Positions 44,291 through 55,400 of a stretch of DNA of 64,000 bases are shown here, one piece after another. The translations under genes were made by a program, and so were the position numbers. This stretch comes from Hysterangium stoloniferum (lineage: Eukaryota > Basidiomycota > Agaricomycetes > Hysterangiales > Hysterangiaceae), in contig WHVD01000129.1 in assembly GCA_015178975.1 (NCBI GenBank), forward strand, positions 124,001 to 188,000. The letters run 5' to 3'. Every line of letters starts with the position of its first letter. Position 1 is the first letter of the stretch. The notes below the pieces were generated by a model. The model searched no databases. It was not told the origin of the DNA and saw nothing but the letters and a program-made list of their open reading frames with translations.

Positions 44291-45019
44291 CAGTCAAACC
44301 CCTCTCACATCAGGAGTTACAACATTTAAGGCGGCACTAAAATATTATCTAAACCAGTTTACAAAACTTTAAGTCCTAAATGGATATGAACTCAGTTATT
44401 ACTTCAATTTTAGACATGATCTGAACTTGTTGTTTAGGACACACTTTTACCAGAGTTTTTATTCTAAGTCCAGACAAATGTTTACCCCTTATAAAAACCT
44501 CAAGTTCGAACATAGGTTTAAAAATAAAATAAAACCCTAAGTTTTGTAATGACCTTAAACTAATTGCCTGCATGGGCAGGTGATGAGTGGGCAATTAGTT
44601 TAAGGTCATTACAAAACTTAGGGTTTTATTTTATTTTTAAACCTATGTTCAGACTTGAGGTTTTTATAAGGGGTAAACATTTGTCTGGACTTAGAATAAA
44701 AACTCTGGTAAAAGTGTGTCCTAAACAACAAGTTCAGATCACATCTAAAATTGAAGTAATAACTGAGTTCAAATCCATTTTAGGACTTAAAGTTTTGTAA
44801 ACAGGTTTAGATAATATTTTAGTGCTGCCTTAAATGTTGTAACTCCTGATGTGTCTTAACCCATACCTCTGATAACACATAACCCCTTGTATCCCATAGC
44901 TCAAGCCATGCACCAACTTGCTTTGTAGGGCCTTACCAGACCTCTCAAAACCCATAACCCCTCATAACCTATACCTTGGGCTGTCCACTGAGGGGTATGG
45001 GTTAAGAGGGGTTTGACTG
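44291..45019. mobile_element. Pogo-like foldback MITE
   Basis: 729 bp flanked by TA (44289-44290 and 45020-45021), with ends CAGTCAAACCCCTCT and AGAGGGGTTTGACTG. The right 160 bp match the pogo TIR at 17079 (ATACCCCTC..TGGACAGCCCA). The centre is a long hairpin: 44306-44568 pairs with 44590-44853 around a 21-nt loop, with only scattered mismatches. No coding capacity, so it depended on a pogo transposase. Confidence 0.9.
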
Positions 45020-45102
45020 TAGTATATAATCCCCGTAGTTATGCATGTGACCCCCCCCCATGCATTTATAACCAACAATATCACTCAGACAGTATTGCAC
45101 TC

Positions 45103-45900
45103 TGTTACGACCGGAAATTCCGCCGGACTCCAGGCACTAACTTATACGCACCCATTATCAGTTTACCGGAATTCCCACTGGACTCCGTACATCAGACTCG
45201 TCTACGTTCATCTTCATTACATTGTGTTTCAGTCGCCGGAAAACCCACCGGACTCCATCTCTGTCTATATCTGACCTCATCCCATGCATCAGTCACCAGA
45301 CCCTGCTCAGAAAACCCATCACCTCTCTAACAGAGCCCCATTCCCATTTTAGTCAAATGACCTGTCACAATTCAGACTCCACTTCTGCTCCGTTTCCCAT
45401 TATGGGTTATGATTTGTCACTATTCGGACTCCACTCCATTCCGTCCCGTTCCTAACACCAATTTGGTGTTTACTATTCCCGTTTTATGTTTTGCTCGTTT
45501 CGTTTCATTATTACTGGATTCAGTATGACATTCACTCCACGGTCTATTTAAACTGGCAGATGTTGTACATACAATCCAGTCAGAAAATCGGCTTAGATTC
45601 CCCCCAGTAATCTAATACATTTTCCACTCTAAAACCCTACTTGAATCACACCGCTCACACTAGTTGGAGTCCACAGGCTCTGGCACATCTATCTCTCTCA
45701 CCAATCTCGACTCACGACCCACAACCTCCAACCTACGACCCCTCGACCCACGACCCCCACCCGGACTCCCCAGGATTCCCAACCGTCTGTCTGAAATTGG
45801 ACAACACGATCTAGCGAGGGTGCAGCCTATAAGCTGAAGCCAAGTCCTACCAGATATCCCACAGGTTTCTCCGGAAACCCACCCTGTACGTATCCTAACA
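45103..45900 (+). mobile_element. LTR family B, CpG-rich copy
   Basis: 798 bp, TGTTACGACCGG to GTATCCTAACA, colinear with 21465-22268 (shared CAGTCAGAAAATC, CTATAAGCTGAAGCCAAGTC, TTTCTCCGGAAACC). Flanks CACTC and TGCTT do not match. It retains many CpG sites where the copies at 1360, 21465 and 30800 read TpG or CpA. Confidence 0.85.
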
Positions 45901-47410
45901 TGCTTGTCCTCTATAGGTCTGGTCATATTTTCGCTGAAAAGTTAACACACCCTGCCTCAACAACTGTGACATCAGTATGAAGGTTATCATACCATGGCTT
46001 GCATCTGCATTATTCCTGCTAGAGTTCCTGACGCCCTTCATTGGCTAGGTATAAAAGCACCAAAAATAGTGCAAGCGCGGTTGGGCAGTGCCGTGATGTT
46101 TTTTTTTTTTCAAAATGCGTAGTTACTTCATTAATTGTGGGTCGGAAAATTGTCAAAATACAATTTTATTTGACATTAGAACTTCAAAACACAGGCAATA
46201 TTACATATAGTGTACATTTTCCTATTGAAATACACCTTTCATACCACTTTATTTGGCACATCCTTAGTTTTAGCCCTTACTTGAGTAATATTACTTACAA
46301 CAAAGTAATTAAGGTATTAAATAATAAATATGACTTTTAAAAAACATGGGTTCTAGGTTTACATCAAGAACATGTTATGTTGCAGTAGTTACCTGATTAG
46401 GAAGATAACTGCTGTAACACTGCACTTGTGGATGTCAGGCTTTAAAAAAAAAAAAACAAATAAGCTCTATTAAAGGTTCTGAAAAATCAATATTATGTAC
46501 CGAAAACTCTTATTTGCATTAAAACATTTTATGCTTTTTTTAAGTCTCTTTATAATTCAGCCTGGGTTGTTTCTGAGTGTTCTTTGAGGCCACTTGTCAA
46601 ATAAAGTTTTTTCACACATTGCTCTGCTTTGGACTTTTTCTGAGCTAGTCGAAGTTTGGGCCTATTTAGGGGGGAAATGTGAGACTCATGAGTATGGTTC
46701 ACTGCCCTCACTAAACTCTGGCCTATGCTGTGTAAAGTATGACCATTAATCTATATCAGATTTTGAAAATAATACAATACCAGATATTCAGTTTCCTCTG
46801 GTCTAGAAATATCACCTTCATTCCAAGAGTAGAGATCAATATGACTTGCATAAAGCCGCCCCTTCATCTCAAAATACTGGTATACTTACATTGCGATATC
46901 AGGTAAAACTTTAGAAGAACAAATCTATTATAACTAACTCCTGGAGCAATTATTCTCAAGGTTAACGTTTGCATAAAATTAGTGCATTTCAAGCATATTG
47001 GAGTTTTTGCAAGGTTTTTGTGGCTGTTTTCATTATGAATTGCTTCGAAATCTTTTCACGCGTTTTCAATATAATTCTCGAAAACGGAAAAGAAAAAAGC
47101 GCCGTTTGGCCAAAGTGCCGTCGAAATCCTTATTGTGCTTGTGCGTTTTGAGGGGTTTCCTCCACGTCGTTTCCATCCGCATATCTACGCATCTATTCAT
47201 CCCTTTTACATATGCCATTCTGCGTACATAGTGGGGTATACAAGTACTAGATAAGCAGGGCTAGAAGTACACTGGGGGTATACTCAGTTAAATAGTAATA
47301 CTACTCATAACTAAATAATCTAAAAACAAGCGTGTAAATGTCGACTTGTGGCGGTGTACTAAAAGTCGGAGCAGGCGAATCCAAGGAAAGGATACCATTA
47401 ACAGATCAGC
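45901..47410. other. AT-rich intergenic stretch
   Basis: Contains poly-T/poly-A tracts (46098-46110, 46442-46456) and an open frame 46041-46340 with no known motif. A TATAAAAG lies at 46050. No gene is supported. The left edge carries flanking sequence of LTR-B. Confidence 0.4.
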
Positions 47411-49369
47411 CTATGTACCGACTCCAAGCCATTTTTTCAAGTACGAAAAGAATCCATCGCGATGGCCACTTTGCCGGGAATCAAGTTTCCTTTCTACTAT
47501 GAACGAGCCCGGCATGCTGAGTTCAAGCCCCTCAGTGGGAGATGAAGCCGAACTGTCTTGTAGTCCAGCAGCAGTGTCAACACCTCGCTCCTCCCGTAAA
47601 TTTTCGTCTTCAGCCCCCGGCTTAACAGCTTCGGCCCTCTGTACAATAAACCTATTGCCCGTTGAATCTTCTTCCCGCGTCTCCCCTGCGTCGGGTACCA
47701 ACGCAGGAGCGTGTACTTCCTCTTTAGTAGACGTCTTGGAAATGGGGGGCTTTTCGATATGACCCTCTTCGTCGCTAGTGTCGGTGGCCCAATTCCCACT
47801 ATCTTCACCCGTGTCTCCAGTTTCTGATTTTTGGAGAACCCCTACGGACGACCTTCGGTGCGTGTTTTTGCTGGATAGGTTAAGACGATGCATGGCTCGG
47901 GCCGCGCTGATGGCTGTGCGCCATCGGGCAGCAGGCTCAAAGTTTTCGCGCAAGCCAGTGAGCTCAAGTTCTGATGAGGCTTTGTGAGTTGTCAGCCACT
48001 TGGATATACTGATAAGTATATGCTAGTAATGCAATATGAATTTGTACAACGCACCGGATCGCGGAGTGCCTCCTCGGCAGTATATCGTTGACTTGGGTCA
48101 GGATTCAGAAGCCGCTTTATGAATTCTTTCGCTGAACCTAGCATGAGCCCTGCCTGATCACCGACTACTAGTTTAAATATATACCTTCTACGCTGACATT
48201 CGACCAATACCGATCGTGAAATTCAATCCTAGCGGCTGTCGTCTCTCTAGTGATTTCTTTGATGTCCGTTGACCGGAAGGGTGGATATCCACAGAGGAGA
48301 ACATAAGTAATGATTCTAAACAGCCATTAGCCTCCTCCCATCCAGGCAGAAAGCGAAAGAGAAAGCTACCCTGTAGACCACATATCTACTGGTTTTCCGT
48401 GTCCAACTTTATTTAAAACCTCTATGATTTACTTAGTTTTCATATTGGACGCATGTTGAATGATTCAACGGACCTGGGGCAACGTAGCCAAAACTACCAG
48501 CAAGCGAATGAAGTTGCTCATCAGGAGAGTGCAAATGCTTTGCTCTGAGTTTCGCCATTAGACATCGAGACATCCAAAATTTATTAGACTCACATGCCAA
48601 AATCCGCGATCACAATACTAGAATCTGGATCAGCAGTTCTATATAAAATATTCTCAGGTCTGAACATATCACGTTAGTCGTCGTATAATGATAGTTTGTA
48701 CAGAATACAAACTTTAAGTCGCGGTGCACAATATCATGTAAATGCAAGTATTGGACGCCGGAGAGAATCGCCCTAAGATTCCATTTAATGAATTAAAGAG
48801 ACTCGTATCACCGCATAACATACTTTACACAAGATATGGCATCTTTTTCGGTAAACTTGCCCTTCTTTGATATGCGTTCAAAAAGCTCCCCTCCTGTAGC
48901 AAGCTCAAACGAGAGATAATATTTACTTCTCGACTCGAACCACTCATAAAATTTGACCTTCGTGGCATAACACGCTTAAGTAGTGATAAAAAGCTGATGA
49001 GACACTACTCACAATATTAGGATGATCAAGCCCTCGCAAAACTTCCATCTCTCCCCAAACAACACTTTCGTTCCCCTTTACCCGTTGCTTCGGTATCACC
49101 TTTAGCGCTACATCGATACCTTTCTTTCCAGTTTCGGTGGCGAAGAAGAATCCATCTCCTTGTCCGACACTGCCTGGCACGGTCGAAGCTGTAGAAAACG
49201 GACTACTATTTGTTCGTGCCCCAACACCATGGCTGGGATCCGGAATCCATGTGGCGTGTATGACCTTTCCAAATGTACCAGTGCCTAAAACAGCATGAAA
49301 TTCATAGTTCCTCTTCTTGGAAAATGAAGGTGGTTGTGGCAGTAGGCTCCCTTTGATAGAGAGACGCAT
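47411..49369 (-). CDS. CaMK-type serine/threonine protein kinase, 517 aa
   Basis: Nine exons in clean phase: 49013-49369, 48824-48957, 48713-48772, 48594-48659, 48474-48544, 48370-48421, 48185-48315, 48055-48149 and 47411-47998. The kinase domain shows the glycine loop GTGTFGKV (29-36), Lys90 in VALKVI, HRDLKPEN (180-187) and IADFGIAK with Asp203. [30 protein letters not shown] and [21 protein letters not shown] complete it. These are diagnostic of the Ca2+/calmodulin-dependent kinase group (fungal CMK). A long insert of about 45 residues separates the glycine loop from Lys90. After the domain, [21 protein letters not shown] resembles the autoinhibitory/calmodulin-binding helix, followed by an acidic disordered tail. 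Likely cytosolic Ca2+ signalling. All catalytic residues are present. Confidence 0.92.
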
Positions 49370-52300
49370 AGTGGTTTGGTGAAAGAAGAAACGCCTTTAC
49401 TACTATTGGGCAGAGAAGTGTGCTCCAAATCCCAGCAATGTGTAGTAGCCTTTACTTCAAGAGAAACGATCGGCGCGAATAAGCACCAGCCGGATATAGC
49501 CAAAAAATATCAGTATGACAAACGTAGCGCCGCCTGAAATTTGACACAATCACAAGTTCGGCTGGGTAATTCCGGCACACTATGATTGACCATGGTTGTA
49601 GCTTTAATCTGTACTTTTTTTTCAAATGCCAAATTGTTCCTTCATGTTGAGACAAAAGTATTATATCAATCAGGAACGCAGTATCAGGCTAACGTACCTG
49701 TACAGTTCAGGAACGTGGACGATCGTAGTATTTTGGCCGGACGGTTGTATGTCTACTCATTGAAGCCTTTAAAGACACTGTCAAACTTACCCTTGGTCAT
49801 TTGGACAGTGTTTTGTACACGGTGCTAGAATTGAAGTACTTTAGACATTAGAGACCTAGACGGAACAGGATGAGGACTGTATTATCGGTTCATCATGTGG
49901 GAAATGAATTACATGGGCACTCAAATACTCGTCCTGTTGGCCTGATGGAACTCCCTAGATAACACCATTGTCCATGTCCGAGCCGCCTCACCCTCATACA
50001 TACGATAAGCTGATACGTAGAGGAGACGCGCAGGGCCAGCCTATGCCCCCTCATGTCGTTATCGATAGTAAATTTAAATCGGCCTTGGTATGACTGATAT
50101 CGACGATCCCGCTACCTCCGAGACCCGTTAATGATCAAGATCCAAAAGGCGTCAATGATGGCCACTATCGTGTTATTTATATAGCACAAGGCGTCCAGAG
50201 TTCAACTCTGTTGAAATAATATTTGGTTAGTGTTGCATAGCTGTTGAGGACACACGGTTTTAGTATACTGTGAACTACATGGTGAGTGTGATGTTGGAAT
50301 ATTGCGGTTACTCCATTTGTCCCGGAGACCGGTATTTCTTAATGTCATTCCCCCATTTGTTGTGCTTCAATTTGTGTATCAGAGTAGTAGCACCTAGTTG
50401 GAATCTATAAGGGACTTTGTCGCGCCTTTTACCTGAGAAGACAATCCGCCGTATATACACCTTCAGCAAACTCGAATGACAAAATTTAGTGGTTAAGTTT
50501 TGGCAGTAAAATAAGGGCCGAGTTAGAGATCCCCTGATTACGCTATCATAATTCTACTAGCTGAATCGATTCGGCTGATACACTATGGCACCACGTACTT
50601 TCGCCTCGTGATCCCTATTCCTCGAAATTCTGATGCATTCGCCCGCTGTACATCGTTTCAGTTTTTATTGGATTTCGAGTACCATCTAACCTCGTGTTAC
50701 CATCCGGCTCCCTTTGTCTCATTGCGCCTATTCCATTGTCTTCCTTATTTTGGGTTCCATTCGTCTATTTGCTTATATACGTAGCTACATTGAATATATT
50801 TCCCTGCGAGAATGGGTTGGTCCACTACTACTTGACCCGGGTGCTCGATAGAGACATGGGCATCCTAACATTTTTCATAATTTTTCATCAGTTGGTTAAA
50901 ATCTGGGAGAACATATTCTTATCAGCTGCAGCATGACCGCGCCAGAGTCCCGGTAACACTCCCATCACTGGTCAGCATCTGCACTCGCTGTCCTGACGCC
51001 AAAGCCTAAACATTGACTCCCACACATGGGTTATCGTGTTATCCAGTGCATATTGCACACTAAAGACCTCTGGAAGAATTTTTCTCAGTCATGCTCAAAA
51101 TACTCGATTAACTGAAATCTAATTACCGTGACGACACCAGCACCACCGCCTTACTTAGGATAAAGACTATTGTCTAAACCCCACCAATCTTTCCTAATAA
51201 GTTGATAGAAAAGACGGAAACATCTACAGAACACTAAGGATAATGCGGATTATACCTTTTAAGTTTCGAACAATTAGAAGGTATCTAAGGTGACATCAAA
51301 TGTGACTCTGACCTCTTTCATGGGGAACCACCAGATTTCGTATCATACCAGACACTATCTGGTATAATTCAATCAGGGCCAAAGTATTATATCTATAGTC
51401 ACTGGTATCCATCATGGCAAATACCGTAAAGATGGAGTTAAGAGCCCAAACATATTCGCCACACATTTATCAAGATAGCTGTTAACCCATAACTTGATTC
51501 AATATATCTAGCGAATGACGATAGTTTTGCCGTCCGCTACTTTCCGGTAAGCATATTACTTCATAATCATTTAGGTACTTACATCATTGATACGACTGCC
51601 TACATGAATATTGGCAATTGAGTTCCAGTAGGTGGGTGGCTTCGTCAATATATCCCCCCCCCCCTGCCCAGACCTCGACATATGGACCAACAGGACACAT
51701 CTGACATGAAATAAGAGGAGGAACATTCCCCCACCCGATTTTACGCCATGTTACCTCCTCTACCCCTCTAAATTCTTTGCGAGACGGTGCACTCGACTAT
51801 AAAACAACTTACCATCTCAGAAAATACAAGGAGTGCTATGTTTATCAAGAACGACCATCATGTCAGAAGTGATCGTTGGTTTGGCAAAGAGAGCAACGGG
51901 ACAAGTAAGGTATGGACACGCATCATCCTCGTTGTCGAAAATCACATGGCAAGGGTGGTGATGGCAAAAGCCGGTGAATAATCGATCGAAGGAAGCACAG
52001 CCACGGAGTTTTGCTAAGAAAAGCAAGACAGCTTCGTATCACGACCGAAGGGTTGATGTCGATAGAAGATGCGGGGAGCTGCCACCATCCAGACAAAAAC
52101 ACCCTAAAATTAGCCAAAAAGAAAGGCTAAATACAGGGCAGAATAGAGTTTATCGATTGCTGATTGATTGATACAGTGCTGATACACTACGGCACAGGTT
52201 CCAGGCAGCTGTCGGAGTTGCGAACTTATTCCAGGCGCTCACCAGCTCGGGTCTGAGGCCAATTTTGCCTTGCTTGCATTCTAGTCGTTCCTTCATTACC

Positions 52301-52463
52301 ACCTACCACGACCCTTTTCTATACCAGTACACTAACTGATACCACCTTAGCAGTTGAATTAACGACTTTTAACTCCAGTAGTCTGCTTCTTAAGCTTCTC
52401 ACAAAAGCCACCTTGTGCAGGGACAATCCTATCCAAGACACTCAGATTTCTGGTCTATGGGCA
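49370..52463. other. 3.1-kb intergenic region between divergent kinase and TBC genes
   Basis: No gene supported. An 80-codon hydrophobic frame at 50694-50936 and a 64-codon frame at 51787-51981 lack motifs and splice support. An 11-C run lies at 51654-51664. Promoters of both flanking genes must lie here. Confidence 0.4.
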
Positions 52464-55400
52464 ATGGAGTCGCTCGATTTGGCTCGTTGGACACGATTTG
52501 CAGCAAAGGGTGGTATTGGGAGGTGTTCGGCGGTGCAGGACTGTGTAGCTGAGGGCGGGGACGATCTCATGTTTCTGAAGGCACGTCAGACATCCATACA
52601 CCGCGATCGAGCGCTGAACTGAACGTCCTTTCGTTTTCTCACAGGATGACGAGATTATAGTGTTATTACAGCTTCCTGAGGAAGACCAATACTTGGTGCG
52701 TGAATTCTCCAAGACGCGCTCTGCCCAGTTAAACCTTAAAGCTGCATGCTGATTGCGTTAATTCCGATATAGGGATACTGCGAGGGTGTCGTCGGTCGAT
52801 TTCATGGTTCCGCCGTCCGCTTTCACGGTAAGCTCAAAAAACCAATATACGCCAAACGCCAGTCTGGATCTGGACCTGCCGTGTCTCCATCTCGCCCGGT
52901 TTCTCTCTCTTCACGTTCCCCTGTGAACACTCCTCAAAATGTCGGCGCAGGTACTTCCGGTACTAGACCCACCACGACTCCCTCACCTATCAGTCTCTCT
53001 CTGGTTGTGCCCTCACTGTCTGATTCACGACCCTCCACTGCGGCTGCGGCTGCGACACGACCTTTGACTACGAATACCCATACCCATTCTTTACCCGCGC
53101 AATCGAAAACTGTGGCGAATCATAATCGTATACCATCAACGGCATCGTCTATATCACATTCCAGTTCCCACTCGCGCTCCCAGTCTCAAACGCAGACGCA
53201 GGCGCAGACTCGAGAACATGCATCCTCCCCGCACCTGGTCTCCTCTGCAGCCCCGAAATCGCGCCACACCCGCAACGAAAGTACGACATCCTCGCGCTCC
53301 GCATATTCCTCCACATCCCACACCTCCAGCCGCGCGCCTTCACGGTCCGAGCCCTTCTCTGGTTCCGGGTCGGAGGAGACCTTCACGCAACACATCATGA
53401 TCCCGCCCCCACCGCCATTATCCTCTTCCTCTTCCCCTTCCCGGTCCCAAGCCACGCCGTCGCTGACGGAAGGCTCGTCGGCACATTCGTCGTACATGTC
53501 TTCTCCCCCACCGGTGCCAAGCACGCCCCCGTCGTTCCCCCAGGCTCTGGGGAAGGCGCCTGCGTCTCTGTTTCAAGGAAGAGCGCGTTCAGGGTCGGAT
53601 AAGTTTGTCCCGATGCGGAGTGTGGCTACCGTAGACGATGATGGTGGCCGCGGGAGGAGTGGGAGCGATACTTTAAGAAGTTTTCGAGCGGGCGATGCCG
53701 CTGAGCGTCAGAGCCGTGCAGATGGAGGAGGTGTGGCACCGGTCGTGGTTGTGCCAACAGCGGAAGGAGGAAGAGAAGCAGAAAATGAACCTACTGTGTC
53801 TGTACCTGCGCCCGGAACAGTTCTGAATGAAACGAGCTTCAGGAGTGCGTCTATCTACTCCGTTGATAGCGAGCCTGAGTTAGAGTGGGGTGGAGAGGAC
53901 GACGACACACGGGTCTTTAGCGGAGTGACTACGGAGGCATCGCGGCCACGTGCTGCCGAGCGGACGATATTAATTGAGGATAGCGACGATGACGGAGGAC
54001 GACGTGTCTTGGCCGCGAGCCCAGATAACCTGTCAGACGCTGGATTTGATATTGGGATGACGCTCCTGCAGGAGGATGATAGCGATGATAGTACTGATGA
54101 TGGGAGGGAGACGTATGGACATGTGCAGTACAACCGCTACCGGGACCAAGACCGGGAAGACGAAGAGACGGCTGTGGGGCATGAACAAGATATTGACCCG
54201 GAGAAACTCCATGCGAGACTACAGCCACAGCCACGGACGCAGATGCATGGTATGAGGGTCATGAACCCCGATAGTGCCAGCGTGAGTCCGAGCTTTTCAG
54301 AAAGTGACGTCGATGAGGATGTCACCGCTGTACAAACGCTATCCGCTCCAACGGGCTCGGGTTCAGGCTTGAGTAAGGACTCAGGAGTCCCGCCATCCAC
54401 AATATCCGCTTCAGCCCCAGCTCCGCGTCCGCCCTTCACCGAAAAACAAAACACATCCTCAATTTACAGCCGCTCCTCGTCGCGCGCGCCAACAGACGAC
54501 GACGATGACGGCGAACCCTGGGAGTCCGACGCAGACATTTACGACGACTATCGATATTCGCGGTATTCGACGTACTCTGGCTCGCCGGCGCAGAACAGCT
54601 CGCGCCGGGCCAGCAGGGCAAGCACGAAGAGCGGCAAGTCGAAAGGCAGCGAGCGGCCGCCGATGCCTGATGAGGATACGTGGAGGAAGGGCGCTAGTGC
54701 TAGTGCTAATGCCAGTAGGCCTGGGAGTGCGGGGGGGTCTTCGACAATGTCGAAATCGGTAGCAGGAACAGGAAGTGTGAGGCAAGTGGTGGACCGGGAG
54801 TCGGTGCTGTCAGCTTCGACGACTGTTAACGGCAGGTCTATGCTCTCTGCTGTTTATGCTGACAGTCAAGCAGGGGCTTTGCTCCCGGGGAGTACACGGA
54901 CACGGACGCCTTCACCAGTGCAAGCTGATGTGTCCCCCACTACTCCTGGGATCACGAGCATCGTGTCACCTTTGACAAAAGCATTCCGAGCAAGCGTCGA
55001 ATCGCACTACTCTCGAGAAAGTGCACACGGCGACGGCGACCAAGGGCAGGAGCATGATGACCGACGGGATACCATTCATGCGCGACGCATGCTATCTCCC
55101 GGCGGTGGCGCAAGTGCGAGTGCGAGTGCGGATGAGGAGGATCCTTCACGAGCAAAATCACCGACGTTTGCGTCTGATATGCGCGAAAGACTGAGGGCAG
55201 AGAGTCCCCTTGCGGGTTTGGCGGCTAATGTCGGCGGTACTGCGATTGTTCAAGGTGGTGATACACCCTCAAGTGATGAGCATTCCAACTCGCGTCCGGT
55301 GACGCCAGGACATGATAATCACCTTCGGGTGGCCTCGCCACCGAGTCAAGGATCCACGCCACCTTCGCCACTTAATCCCGGTTTCCCGCCATCACCCTCT

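Noticed and set aside
44376-44800. Two ORFs on opposite strands encoding the same peptide
   Set aside because: They are the two arms of the MITE hairpin, not genes.
50694-50936. Hydrophobic 80-codon plus-strand frame in the kinase-TBC intergenic region
   Set aside because: No motif, no splice partners, and length within chance for this composition.
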